DNA of 64,000 bases, from contig NW_020853581.1 of assembly GCF_000972845.2 (NCBI RefSeq), forward strand, positions 372,001 to 436,000. The letters are read 5' to 3'. The stretch is from Larimichthys crocea. Its lineage: Eukaryota; Chordata; Actinopteri; Sciaenidae. Below, one piece after another: positions 1 through 12,900 of the stretch. Position 1 is the first letter of the stretch. Each line of letters begins with the position of its first letter. A program made the position numbers and the translations under genes. The notes below the pieces were generated by a model, which worked only from the letters and a program-made list of their open reading frames with translations, had not been told where the DNA came from and searched no databases.

Positions 1-781
1 AGGTTTTGAGTCACCGCAAAATGGAGCTAAAAAACTGAGCACATAGACTATGAAAGCACGTGCCGTCACACATATGCTCAGCAAACAGACGACAGTTAAA
101 TAAGATAAAATTTATCAAATGAAAGCAAACCAGTGAGATTGCCAAAGTTAGCCTTAGCTCAAACTACAGCTACAGATCTTCTCTACAGTAACTGTTTTTT
201 GCATGTGAAAACATCAGTTTGTTACACGAGGCAGTAGCTAAATCCAGTAATGATGTAGAAACTGCTAAACTTCTGTTACAGCTAACGAGCTTAGCAGGAT
301 TGCAGCAATAACCACCAATTTTTATTCTAGTGATTAAGCTACCTTTTCCTATCACACATTTAAATGCATTCAAATTGTAAATTAATTCAAAATATTGATT
401 TCAGTACAAACTGAGACACTCGTTCTCGTTTAATGTTTTTTTTTCTCTGTTTTTATGACTTCTGCATTGTAGATTCACACTGATTACATCAAAAATATGA
501 AACAATGCATTCAGAATTATTATGTTAAACAAAAGAAACAAAGAAAAATGGGTTTTAGTTTAGGTATTAGAAGTCGCCAACATTATTTTGTTGACAGTTT
601 AGTGGCTACCATTTCAAAAGGCCGCAAAGAGGCTGAAAATCCATAGTCACGTTGTAAGCTTTATGATGTTTAGTAACCAAAAAGAATAACAACAAACTTA
701 AACTGGCATAACATCATGAAGTAAACTAGATGAAGCTATACCATATGATATGTAATGTGATAATAACTGAATCAACATGGT
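1..781. other. Non-coding flank, no gene seen
   Basis: AT-rich sequence with many stop codons in all frames. The only open frames are short and show no codon bias or splice-site support. It could be intronic or intergenic sequence of an upstream gene whose possible last exon begins at 1391. Confidence 0.5.
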
Positions 782-1155
782 GGTTGGAACCAAAAATTGC
801 AAATTTGGACTCATCAGACCAAAGTAGAGATTTCCACTGATTTAATGTCTACTCCTTGAGTTTCTTGACCCTCTTCTTCCCTCTTCTTCTTGTTGGTCTC
901 CTCCTTTTTCTGCGGCAATTCTCATGAGAGCCAGTGTGATCATGGTGTTTGGTGGTTATTGCAACTGCACTTGAAGACACATTCAAAGTTGCTGAACTTT
1001 TCTGCACTGACTGAAAGTAATGATGGACTGTTGATTCTCTTTACTCAGTTGAGTGGTTCTTGCTATAACATGGATTAGAACAATATACCAACCTAACACA
1101 CCTGTTGATTGAAAACCATTCCAGAGAATGCCAAAAGTGTGCAAAGCTTTCATTA
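782..1155 (-). mobile_element. Decayed Tc1/mariner-like transposon remnant
   Basis: On the minus strand the sequence follows the widespread fish Tc1-like transposase region. Recognisable pieces in order are a 'gactcatcagaccaaag' block at about 809, a 'catgagagccagt' block at 923, a 'gcacttgaagacac' block at 967 and an 'agtaatgatggactgt' block at 1015. The last part, 'gagaatgccaaaagtgtgc' at 1123, matches the flank of these elements. The transposase frame is broken by many substitutions and indels and no terminal repeats are intact, so the copy is dead. The assignment rests on remembered family sequence, not on a search. Confidence 0.75.
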
Positions 1156-1390
1156 TTATTATTATTACTGTTGTTGCTTACCCAGTGAATAATGACTTTG
1201 TTAAGTTTGAATTGCTGGGATAATTAAATGCTGTATGAAACCACTGTCTCAAAGTCTGGGTGTATATGAGATAATTGCCTTTCCTGGATTTGTTTTTTGT
1301 TTTTTTCTGACGGTAATCACAAATTGAAAGTTACACTTTAACCATTCTGTATTTACATCAGCATCTTACAACTCTGTCTGCTTATCATAG

Positions 1391-1508
1391 GGCGCCAGAG
1401 AAGGTGTTACATGAGCGCTACATATCCTGCCCGACTCGAGCACTTCCTCAACGACCGACTCAGAGACACACAAATGCAGCACCACCCATACCACGCCGTC
1501 TGCGGTGA
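1391..1508 (+). CDS. Possible last coding exon of an unidentified upstream gene
   Basis: A good acceptor (cttatcatag) precedes a block of about 120 nt with roughly ten CpGs, while the flanks have almost none; that contrast is typical of coding exons in fish. Two frames are open from the acceptor. One (entering with two bases carried from the previous exon) runs 38 codons to TGA at 1506-1508 and ends in PIPRRLR. The other stays open to about 1584. I recognise neither peptide, so gene identity and frame are unknown. It does not look like the end of ALDH18A1, the gene preceding SORBS1 in human. It may also be non-coding. Confidence 0.3.
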
Positions 1509-2821
1509 TCAACACGTCTATTTTTGCTGGGTTTCATGTCTAAAGATATTCTTTGATATTGCCGTTCAGAAGACAAAAGACTGAAACTGTTTTTTATTTT
1601 TATTTGGGGTTTTTTGGCTGTCATGTACCAGTGTGCCATTGTGTACCAGTAATTCAATTCCCATTTTATTGTCTTTGTGTGTGTGTGTCTGTGTCTATGT
1701 GAGTGAGTCTCCTGTGCTTTGTCTTCTCCACCAAAACCTGTGTGATATATTTGACGTCTCATAACTCTGGAACATTTCAAGAATTTACTGTGATATTTGT
1801 AAAGTATCCCTAAGAAAATGTAGCCTATTATAGGTTTAGAGTGTTGTCTTTCTCTTTGTTATGGGTTTGTGCAAATGTAATGTGATGAAATGGGGAAAAA
1901 GGTAAACCACGTGTTTAATTTGAAATCTTAATTGTGATATTTAAACATGGTTTTTGGTGTTAGCTGAGCCAGTATGCTGTTCAGATATTATTATTAGGCA
2001 TTCTACTGTAATGCTTAATTGTAAGTTGTTGTGACATAATATTTTACTTATTTTACCTCAAATAATGTCAGAATTATATTGCTAAAGGAGTTTGTCTGTG
2101 ATATTTCTATAATATATTCCTCACTGTAATCTTGGAGAATTCAGGCGTGATTGTTCTAATAATAATCTTTAGGAAGTCTGTTTTGTTGTACATCAGACTG
2201 GAATTTCATTAAGAAATATAAAAAATATGTTAATTTTGTACACTTGAAAGTGTCCTTATTTCAGTTGGCTGCTTTATTTCTTGTGCAGTATGAAATTTGG
2301 TCACTTGGTGGTGCTCCATATTCTCTGTCCTTTAAACATAGGCTTCCTAACATTTTTTTTCCATGTTTCCATGTTGTGAAAATCTTTTCCAAGTTGATTT
2401 TATCTCATTAAGCATTCAGCAGTCTAATCAGCTTATAAATGACTTCACTCTTATGAATATAAATGAACCCTGACCATATAAACTGCCCTCTGAAGTTCTG
2501 TGAGCAGAGACACATGTACAAAGTGTGAGAGACTGTAGCCAGCTGGGACTTCTGGTCAAAACTTTCAAAGTAAAATCTTTCCTGATAAACACAGAATGTA
2601 AAAAAACAAAAAAGGACAATGTATTTAGTCTGTAGCACAATTAAGAGCATGTTTTATTTATTTTATCATTCAAGTGTAACTTTGATTAGACTACAGTCCA
2701 AGCTTAAAAAATGTATTCATGAATGACTGAAAAAACGAGCCCAGCTCTGTCTTTATTCTACCTTACAGTTTTCTAGTCTTTAAGGATGCACTCATGTTTT
2801 GTTTTTGTTTGTATGAATAAA
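1509..2821 (+). other. Possible 3' UTR with AATAAA at 2816-2821
   Basis: AT-rich, stop-rich sequence follows the candidate last exon and ends with a canonical AATAAA at 2816-2821, itself followed by T-rich sequence. This fits a 1.3-kb 3' UTR of the unidentified plus-strand gene, but stands or falls with the exon at 1391. A short TG-rich run lies at 1675-1690. Confidence 0.25.
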
Positions 2822-3459
2822 CTGACTTCACGCATTTTATTATTATATTTTATTATTTCATTTATTATTACCATTATGTATTCTTTGGTAACCAATAGTG
2901 TGTTTCCTGTGGCCTCATTCTTCTCAGTTGCGGCGAAGGTTATGTTCTGATCTGTTGACAGGAAACAAGCATAAAGCGAAAACTATTCTGAAGCACAGTA
3001 ATATATGAATATGACATGACTGAAACATGCACTGAATTAAATCAAATGTAATATAGACATTTTAGCTCATTTGTAATATTGTACATATGGAATCATTTGG
3101 ACCAACTAAATGCATCAAAGTCATGCTATTAATAACAACCACATCCGAAACTGAAAATACTTTGCTATCTAGAAAAAATGTCTATTTATATGCACAAATA
3201 TTTTAGTATATATTTTTATACCTATGGGTGTGAATGTACAAGTGTTTTTTTTTTATAATGATAAATTATCACCAGATTTAGTTCTCACCAGCTCTACTAA
3301 GCATTTTTACCAAGCGTCTTTCAGGTTATTCTTTTTATTTTTGGGTTCAGTCTCAGTTCCCATCAACCCCGTTTCCTACTTTAAAAAGCAGCTGTTTTTT
3401 TTTTTTCTTTTTTTCCAAAAAAGAAAAAGACAAACACTTGACTCTACTGTATGCAACAC

Positions 3460-3725
3460 CTGCCCAGCCCCAAACCACAGACAGACACACAAAGTTAGCA
3501 ACTACTTGGTGAACATAGTGCAACACGGTGGCGCATTTAGCAGCTAAAGAGACATATTTCCTTCAGGAATTGGCACAGACTGTGAATATTGGACTTAGCA
3601 TTCATCACGTTGACAGAAACATGACCTCTAATGAATGCTAATAATGCTCCTGTGTTTCCTGCATATTAAAGGTGGGTAAGTTGTGTTTACAGCTGCCCCC
3701 AAGAGGCCAAAACACTCACTCGCAG
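3460..3725. repeat. Probable interspersed repeat copy
   Basis: The stretch from the T-rich and A-rich blocks near 3395-3430 through 'cagctgcccccaagaggcc' at 3690 resembles a repeat seen often in percomorph genomes. Marker words are 'gcatttagcagctaaagagac', 'gtgaatattggacttag' and 'cctctaatgaatgctaat'. No protein coding capacity is visible. The family is recalled, not searched. Confidence 0.4.
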
Positions 3726-3754
3726 CTGATTTAAGTAAAACATTTTTTTGCTTT

Positions 3755-3756
<2 letters not shown>

Positions 3757-3814
<58 letters not shown>
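3757..3814. repeat. (TG)n microsatellite, 29 units
   Basis: Uninterrupted TG dinucleotide run of 58 bp. It ends about 60-80 bp before the CpG-rich candidate first exon of SORBS1, so it sits in or beside the putative promoter. Alternating purine-pyrimidine DNA of this length can adopt Z-form. Confidence 0.97.
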
Positions 3815-3815
<1 letters not shown>

Positions 3816-3874
3816 CTCTAACTCCAACCTTTGTTTCAGTTTCACTGACTGCATGCTTTTATTGTGAAGGGCTG

Positions 3875-4038
3875 TGTGGTTGTGCTGTGCGGCGGTGTTG
3901 ACGCAGCTGAGGCCGCTCAGTGTGAAGCGCTGACAGGACGCTGCTGGAGAGCAGCAGTCGGCGCACAGAGCTCAGTGAAGTGTGTCTGCAGCAGCAGCAG
4001 CAGCAGCGAGTCTAATACTGGATTACCATCACACAGAG
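3875..4038 (+). other. SORBS1: Candidate non-coding first exon / promoter of SORBS1
   Basis: A CpG-enriched island of about 150 bp contains a (CAG)6 run at 3989-4006 and ends in a strong donor, AGAG|gtaagc, at 4038. There is no in-frame start that continues into the SoHo exons. The arrangement fits a 5' UTR exon followed by a 9.5-kb first intron, which is usual for SORBS genes. The transcription start is not determined and the exon's start coordinate is a guess. Alternative: an unrelated CpG patch. Confidence 0.4.
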
Positions 4039-7000
4039 GTAAGCATGTTCCTGCTTTGGATCACTGCTGCATGAAGCTGCTGTGTGTGGCTCTTTAATAT
4101 ATACTGAATATTCTTATTATTATTCCATACCCGTCTTATTTTTTTCTTCTTTATACATTGGCACCATAACAGCTGACTTTATTTTATTATGTCTTACCGT
4201 ATTCCTTAATGCCTTACTCAATCACCAAGTGCGGACTTTATGAAACATACGTGCTTTTGTGAGTCAGTCGTTTTTTTTATTTTGCATCTCAGCAGAGAGC
4301 TGCTCTGGCTTTGGGACAGTTGCTGCAGTAAAGATAGATCCATACTGTGGAAATGCGACCCGCCATGGGTGCCGCACTCTGAAGCTGAATGCCCAGGAGA
4401 TAACCCAAATACTCCAGGGTGGGATTTAAACGCACCCTGACTTTCCACCACACTGTATGCTTTTATTTAACAAAAAAAAGACTAATTAATCCTCTCCTGC
4501 GTGGTTGTTTCTTTGAGTTGGCAGGTGGCAGTGAGGCTTGTTAGTGGTTGTCATTGTGAGTCATAGGGAGCACTACAGGCTACTCCACATGCATACAATA
4601 AGGCTGTGCACTTAATGGAATGCATATTATGCGGCATGGAGGCGTTAGGAATAGTTTATTAGGTAATATTTTACTGTCATTTCTATCACAATGTTGTCAG
4701 GTTAGACTGCAGCCTTTGCCAATCTCAATGATTCTGAATGTGAAAAATGCTTTGGGCAGCTGGATGTAGAAGTAGTTGGAGGTGCCATAGCAGCTGCTGA
4801 GCCACAGTTCAAGAAGATTCTCGGTGCTGCATTGTTAAATGAAACAGGTTGTACTGTTGTTTCAGAGGAATATCTCTGCAAACACACTTCTTATTCCAGT
4901 CAAACCTTTGTGAGCGTGACTAACCGAGCAGCTGTTATAGTGTCAGTTATTGACACAGTGTATGTGAATGTTCAACTTCATATTCCAGTCTGACAAACAG
5001 GTCTGCCTGAAGCCTCATAGTCAACTGCAAGTGACATAACAGCATTAGAGTGGCCTTTGAGTATATAGACTCATTGAGAATTAAATATACTTAACTCTTA
5101 TTTACATTTTACTTCAAAGCAATGTCAGACTAGGCTTTTTGACAGTTTGCAAAGTATTTGACGAAGAGAAAACTCTACATAGTTATGTGAAATTGATTTA
5201 GAATACAGCACACATTGCTCAACACACACACACACGCACAGTGGCAATAAAAACCCTTTAAGTTCCAGTGATTTTTACATCCTAACATTCCTCCTTCAAT
5301 ATATTCCCAAAACCGACAAGCGTGAACTCTAGATTCACTTTAAGTGCACCTCAGTTTATGGAAGCCATTAAATCATAACCCCCATTGCAAAATCAGTTGC
5401 TCCACAGTGAATGGACTGTGTCGTTTTCTCCTGAAACTCAACAGATGGATTTATCTCTGCCTGTGTTTTCATTCATGATTTTACGACAGTAATGACTTCA
5501 TTTGTATTCCAAGGGAACTGAGTAACATGACACTAAACAAGCTTGATAAAATATTAACCCCAGTGCAAATAATTAATCAAACTACTTTGAGGACAGAAGC
5601 AGAGCAGTCAGAGTGATTTTCTCAAAAATATCTGTTTCATGGTGCAGACGGCACGTTTAAGAACTTCTGCTTGTCTTATCAAGTGGTTGCACTGGACACA
5701 TTTAATAGAGATAGCGTATCTACACAGTGTTTACTCAGAAAGAACAGGACCTCCATTAGCTCACCACGTGTTAAAGGACTTTTTGTATGTGTGGCCAAGC
5801 CTCAAAGAGTTATTGCTATTGCTATTGTTATATTTAACTGTTTTTGTCATTGAGTGAATCAATATTTTTAAATCTCTCTGGCTCCACAGCTTGCGTCCAT
5901 TATGCTGGCTGCTACTACTGGATGACAGTTTTTGAGCATTGACTCAGTAGTAGTTCGGCAGTGTGTGTGTGACGCAGACTCTTTGTTGACAGCAGCAAGA
6001 CTTGTAGATGTTAACACAAGAGACGGTGGAATGGATACATATGTCTGGTAGCCAGCAGCTCGGCTCACCGTGAGCTATTTGTTAATTTGGTCAGGCAAAG
6101 AGCAGCCAAACTAGTCTGACCTTTCGCACTGTTAAGCAAGTCAAATATGAACTGTGTAAAGGGTCTTTCTGTCTCTTACAGCAGTAATACTTGATTATTT
6201 TAGCCTCAGTGTAAACTATAGGGGAGTAAAGATTTGACTAGAATTTGAGGTTTTTCTTTCTGAATTATTCACGTGTTTTAACATTGCAACAGGATGTCAG
6301 GGTGCAAAGTACTGCTGTGCAAAAGAATATTCAAACAGTTTTGTACTCACTTGCATTAGCAACATCTAGTTCTTGCTTTTTTCAAGACAATAAATCTAGG
6401 TCAAAGTGCTGCATATCACTCATTTTGAAGTTGACAAACAGAAATGATAACCTGTGGAGTAAAGATGGGACCTACCGAGGGCAGCTGTTAATATTTTATG
6501 AAGCTCGTTCAGAGTCACGTTACAATGATCCCCTGGATTTGAGAGGAGCAACCCTCGGAAACATGAATCTCAAAACTGAATTTCAAAGATTTGCCACAGC
6601 CAGCTGGCCTACAGATCACACAGCATAGTTTTTCCAAGATGATAAGATAATCTCCATTTGGTTTGGAAATCTGAAGTTTGATTACCACACAAGTTACAAT
6701 AGCGGAATTAAAATATGCTTGTTTGGCCAGCGTGTCTTTGTAATAAAGGTCTGCTGCATCTGTGTGTGTTCACAGTGAGTGTAAACTACAGTAATGGCTG
6801 CAAGGTTCAAGTGGACAATAGCGAAATAATTCAATGATAGTCTTCTTCTTAAAGCCACCCATACTGTATCTATTATTTGTTTAGATTTCATGCATGCTGA
6901 GTGGAGCATGACATCGACAAAAACGTCTATAGTGATGATGTTAGTAGAAAACAGCCTTGTCTTCACTGTGAATAACGGATGGCATTGGATCAGGCCGGAT

Positions 7001-8935
7001 GTTTCAGCCAGACACCAGGTTTCTGTTTTCACTCCATTAATGTTACAACAGGTCGCTTAGCAACCCCCTCCTCCCCCCTCCTCTCTCCATCTGCTGCCAT
7101 TGGTTGAAGTGGACGGTGAAGCGGTGAAGTGAAGTGTAAGGTTTGGCTTTTCAAGGTCCATGGCACAAAGAAGCCCCCCCAGATCATGGACGCATGTAAA
7201 CAAGGCAGTGAAAAGACAATTTATGCACTGGCGATGGATTTAAGCAGCACTCCTCCCCACCGACGCCACACCTCCACCGTTCTTCCCTCTGTTATATGTC
7301 AGTGACTGATGGAAAACAACAGCAATATGGCAGTTGTTGGCAGATATTTTAATAAGAACGCAGCATGTGTTCTTACTCATCATCACACAAACCACAAACT
7401 GGAATTATCAGGTGACAAAAAATATAATAAACAATAATGAAAATCTGATATCTTTGCTGCCACCACCTATGAAGCCAGACTGTTATTGATGGAGCTGCCT
7501 GTTGTGTTTGTGTCTGGACGTGACGGGACAGGACCAGACTGGGCTGGCATTCCCGAAATAGACAGGTGATGGGGACCCGCTGGAGTCCTGCTGCACGCTC
7601 ATTTCACACGAGGATACCTTCATAGCACTTAAAATTGCTGGATTATCACATCTCTGTTTATATTCATGTTTAGCCGCCATATCCTATGACTCAATTATCA
7701 AGTAGTCCTGTCACACAGGCGCTCAGAGAGTTATATTGGGGAACACACTCAGAGCTTCCAATCCACCTCAGAGTCAAAACATCCAGCAGAGAGATGAGGA
7801 AACACTTTCAGCACTCTCTCAGACAATGATTTGAATTGTCATCACAGCTAACCTAATGTGCAGTACGCCCTATTATCTAAGCCAAGAGGAATCCACTGCG
7901 CACAGCTGAGCTTGTTATCTAGTGATGACATTAAATGAATGTGCCTCTTATTCATATTCCCAAATTAAATTTTAGAATATTATCCCAAATATTTTTATCA
8001 TTATATTATGCTCACTGAGGATTTTGTCTCTTCTTCTTCTTCTTCTGCTCCTTATTTGCTCATGAGCTTTTCTTATTTTTAATTTTTCACTTTGCGCCTA
8101 CAAAAGTAAACTCTCTAAGAGCCCCCTAAGGAAACATGACTATGGCTACTTGAATATTCACTGCAGTGTTTATCCTCACTCCGGGGCCTGTGATCCAAGC
8201 TTTCTCACTCTTGGAGTGTAGCCTGGAGCCCTTGCTGTGAAGATGTATCACCCCGGGTAAACTGTCAACTTACTGACATTCTTATTACACTGGCTCTAAA
8301 AGCCTAGCAGGCACGTTATAAGCAGGCTGGCTCTCAAACACAGCATCTGTAAACAGGCCTTTTGGTCCATGTGGCCAACTGCAGTTCTCCCCAGGTCCTT
8401 TACACGTGCCAACCAAGTGTTCCCTGTCCCGGGGATCTGGCCATGGTCATGTCCAATCACTGTCAGTGCTTCTCATGGACACGCTGGCAGGCTGTAAGCC
8501 TTTCCAAGCACTGAGGGACACAGCTTTCATTGGCTGATGTGTTGTTTTTTTGCCCCCCCCAAAAAGGACATTTTTATTCCTAAAGGTCATGAACGCCCCG
8601 CAAAGAAATAAGAGAGTGATACCACAGGATCACGATAAACTCATTAAGTCTCTATGTTATTGTGATTTATTAGGTGCGGTTCGGTGTCCATGCAGACAAA
8701 GCTTAAACTCTATCCATTATCAACATGAATGGGTAATCCTGCTCTGAGACCAATAATGACTGCAGTATGTAAGTTACATACATTTCCTTTTATGCTGCAG
8801 TTGTTTGAAATGAACTTCAAATAGCTTCGGTGGAGGAATGTGTAGAATCCCAGGCTGCTGTCCAGCGTGGAAGCTGTTTATGGAAGAGAGTTGGGAGGGT
8901 GGAGGGGTAGGTGGGAGAGTCTTCTCAATTAGGGG

Positions 8936-9195
8936 GATAAGCTGCTGCTCCGGAGCGGCCCTTTCGAGCCATGTTTGGAGCTATTTGGTGGGATCCACAC
9001 ACAGTGCTGGATAGCTTCTCTCCTCTCTGCCATTTGTTGACAAAGCAGAAGTCAAACGGCGTTACGTAACGGCCCTTTCTCTCCCTTGCATAGTACAGCT
9101 GAGCGTGCGATGAGAGCTCTTTTGTGCTAACATAGCTCACTTTTAAGGCGGCCTCTGACTGCGGCACAGAGACCCCCTGCGTGAAATACGTCATG
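8936..9195. promoter_or_regulatory. CpG cluster with PAR-bZIP-type palindrome
   Basis: About a dozen CpGs are concentrated in 250 bp of otherwise CpG-poor intron. At 9060-9071 there is a perfect 12-nt palindrome, CGTTACGTAACG, whose core TTACGTAA is the consensus for NFIL3/PAR-bZIP factors. This suggests an intronic enhancer or alternative promoter of SORBS1. No exon with a usable donor is evident. Confidence 0.3.
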
Positions 9196-9744
9196 GTTCG
9201 ACTTGGTACCACTCTGTCTTTGTTTAATATTCACTGAGGCCTGTTTCAGATAAAGTGATTGTTGCTGCCAATAGAGAATGCTGTGGTCCACTGGATGTGA
9301 CATTGAAATATTGCGTCATAAAGCAATTCTGGGAAAAATCAATTTTCATAAAACATGTACTGTAACTGCTTCTAGTATTAGAGCAGTTTGTTGGACATCA
9401 TCCAGTTTGTTTTTCCCACCACTGATAAGATGGAAATTTCTTTAAGCTCTGATCACAGCCACATTAAAGCGTGAATGGTTTATTTATTTATTTTTTTAAA
9501 TAATTTGTGAAACCCACCATTTAGACGGTCACACAGCTTTGATCTGGACTCATTTAAGGGAAATATCTGTGGGAAAAAATATTTCTGTCATTCCTTAGGA
9601 GGGAAATTGATAGATTCACAGATAAAGGCACAGATAGACCATTTTTGGCATAGAAACATTGGCATCAGCTCCCAACATATACTGAAGTGCACAAATGCAT
9701 GTTTTGCTGAAATATTACGTAATGGAATATTGAGCCTGGCTCTT

Positions 9745-9960
9745 CAAAATTTAAAATACACCAACCAACACCTGGGAAGCTCACAAACTATCATGCTTTA
9801 TCATGTTCTTTTAATTTGTGCACAAGCTGTGTGTTTTAAAAGAATGTCGGGCTAGCTGTTCCGGCCCGGCTAAGATAAGCTAATTAACACCTGTCTCTAG
9901 CTCCATAGTTAACACAAAGACATGCACGTAATACGGATCCTCTTCAAAGCTAAAAAACAA
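9745..9960. repeat. Degenerate copy of a palindromic MITE-like family
   Basis: Word order matches the copy at 38581-39016: a 'aaaatacaccaaccaacacc' block, then 'agctcacaaact', then a T-rich 'tgttcttttaatttgtgcac' block, then 'gctaagataagctaa' near 9870. Termini are not preserved. Confidence 0.45.
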
Positions 9961-12900
9961 CAAGTTCAAGTTCAGAAACACTCAAGTATTTCTATAATCA
10001 AGTTGATCTCAATAAAATGTTTGCAAGAACAACAAATCTTCAGCCAGTCCACTCCTCAAACATAAAGATTTTCTGTTTTTCTGTCTTCTGTGTCGTTGTA
10101 AATTGAATATCTTTGGGCTCATGGTTATATTTTGAAGATGTCACCTTGGGTCCACCTTTGGACTAAAACTTAATTCTCACTTTAAAAAGTTTAACTGATA
10201 GTAATTGATGCTTAAAATCATTATTCGCTGCAGCCCTGATATATTTTAAGCTATAGTATCTACATACATATGCATGTACATGTTCCTGGTATCTCACAAC
10301 TATCAAAACTTTATAAAGATTTTGTTGTCATAGATGTAATCCCACATTAACACGCTGTCACTGAGGTAATGTTGACTGAGGTATTAAGACCTTATGGACC
10401 AGTGAGTCATCCAATAGTAAACTCCAGCTGTCCTGCAGTAGTCTGTCTGTCTCTCATGTACTGGCCCTGCAGTGCATTTCAAGGGGGTAGGAGAATTTTA
10501 TTTGGTGGTCTGCACAGTTGTTGAGTGGGTGCCACATTCCCAGGTGGCATGTGGTGACAGGCTCATCTGGGCACGCCTGTTGCCAAAAACAAACAGACCC
10601 CCTACATAGGGAGGTTCAAGGTCAAAGCTAAGACCGTCCCGCTGAGACGAGACCCTCAAAGCCCAGCCACAAGTCCCAGGAGGCTTCAGATGGACCTGGT
10701 GCATGTGGACTAAGGACAGGCTGTGCACTTTATCAAGTAGGTAATACGCCTCCCTAGATCCACAGTGATGCTTTGGGATGATCATAGTCTTTTGGGAGTT
10801 GCTTGTTTTGGAAAAGTATTTTAGTTATGCCCCAAGAGCATTCGGTAGGAGATTTATGTGTCTCTGTGTGTTGTGTGAGTGTCAGAGCTGCAGATGGGAT
10901 GAATCATCTTGCCTTTGCTGCTTACTCCTTACACAGGTTTGAGCTGATTTCCTGGAATTTGAAATGATAATTTTAATATATGTATAACACCTGCACTGTT
11001 AGAGATGATTTGAACAAAAACAGCTGTACTTTTTCTGTTCTTTGTGTAAACCCACCAAAACATTGTTTGATCCTAGTCCTGGTACTGAAAGTGCTGGTCT
11101 AATCTAACATCTGAAAGCCAAAAAATACTTTTCACCATTGAGCTGCTTGGTTTAACTCACTCTCAACCACTAAACTTTGAGCTATCCACTTTGAGCCAAA
11201 TTGACCTAATTTGTGAAGCATCTAAAAGCTTTGTGGATTTAGGTAAATTGCAGTTTCACAGGAGTTTTGGCTGATAAAGTCTCCACTTATTTTCCCGTTT
11301 GTCTTGGTCTTGTCACCACTGGCCCTGCCATAGCTCCTGCACTGGTCTCCTGTTTTTCACAGGCTGGATGGATAGTGTTCTTTGCCTGGCTCTGCTCTGA
11401 GGGATCTCTTCCTAAAAAGGCCAGGGGTGATCTCTGCTCTCGTGTGTTTATACAGCGAACTGAACGCTGTAAGCTGTCATCTTCTCATTATCTATCATAT
11501 GTGAGAGGTTGAAATACTCCCACGTCTCTCTTTGTGCTGCATATTCACCATTTTGGGGTTCATCTGAGGATACAGCGGAAGTACAGTTGAGATCAGTGTA
11601 AGCATTCCTCAAAGGAATGCCTGTTAATGGTTTTGGAAATGAGATCATGGACCCATCGCTTTGGGATGCAGGGGGTCAGGAAGCAAGTTGATTTTATTAA
11701 AGAGAGAGTGGAAATAAATACACAGACTCTAAAGCTTGGGGACAGCTCAGCTCCAAGACTGGAGGATGTTTTAAAAGGTTTTTGCTTTGTGCCCCCGTGG
11801 GACTTGTTTGGAATCGCTCCCATTTTCCCTCATCCATTTAGGCCTATTTGTAGAGGTTTCCAGCTGGAACATGAGTCCCCTGCCTGTTCTGCAGGTTGGC
11901 TTATTTACCACCATGTGTAAACATACTCTTGTGCACACATAGTCCATACAAACTCAGGGAGGAACAAGCACAGGTATAACTTTAAAATTAACTTAGAACC
12001 TGATATCATTAAATAATTTCTAGATGGATTCTCTTCATGCTTTTTCTTGTCCATAGCCTACAAACAAAAACGCCATTTGTGTGCATCTCTGTGTGCGTGT
12101 ACATGTGAGCTTGAGTGACTGTTTGAGTGCCTTAGTTTGTGCGTTTGTGTCTTGACTCAATAAGCCTTTTTCTTGTCCTTTTAAATGGGGACGTCTCCTA
12201 AATCAGCCATGCTGGCTGAGTACAATGAGAGGCCCAGCAGAGCACCGGGAAGTGTTTCACAGCTAGTCTTCGGGTGGCCCTGGTTTTGCTTCTGCATGCT
12301 CTACTGATGCATCTCAGATTAACATGTGTTTGTTCTCTCGCACACCCTCCCTCCTTGTCCTTAAAGGGGAACGCAGATAGTGTTTTGAATGCATATCAGA
12401 CAGGCCAAACTTCCTCCATAAACAAAAAAGAACTATAGGCATGCACAAGTGAGCATTGTGATTTTGCCAGAGATGAGAGCATTGAGCTCTCAGTGAATCC
12501 GAGCACCTAAAATTGTTATTAGTCAGTATGTGTATATCTGCAGAAAATACTCTCCATTTCAGTCACTTTAGGCGCAGTAGCCGTTGTTATCCTAGATAAG
12601 ATTTATATTAGATTTTTTGGCTTTATATTTATAGAAACTGCATGACTAACAGCGATACTAGACTGTAAGGAAAGCAAACAAACTGTTCTGGCACCAGATC
12701 CGTGCTGCTGTTTTCACCCTTTGCTGTGAATTTTAATATCAGTGAGATGAGTTTTCATAACTCTTATCAGGGAAAGAAAACAGCACTTCATATATTAGAT
12801 TTTGCCTTATGAAACAGCAGAGGTTATTTCTTTTTTTTTAAAAGAACAACTTTTCTATTACCGATGCAGTTCTGGGACATTGATTGCTAATGAAACATGA

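Noticed and set aside
890..1078. 62-codon plus-strand frame
   Set aside because: Antisense strand of the decayed Tc1-like element.
4707..4992. Open frame of about 95 codons without ATG, reading AAFANLNDSECEK onward
   Set aside because: Composition looks protein-like, but the length is expected by chance in a window this size and there is no donor site at its end.
6245..6628. 127-codon open frame in SORBS1 intron 1
   Set aside because: No recognisable domain, no splice support and no CpG or codon bias; within chance for 64 kb of AT-rich DNA.
12183..12310. Short frame beginning MLAEYNERPSRAPG as possible SORBS1 start exon
   Set aside because: No adequate donor in the required phase and no resemblance to known SORBS1 N-termini.
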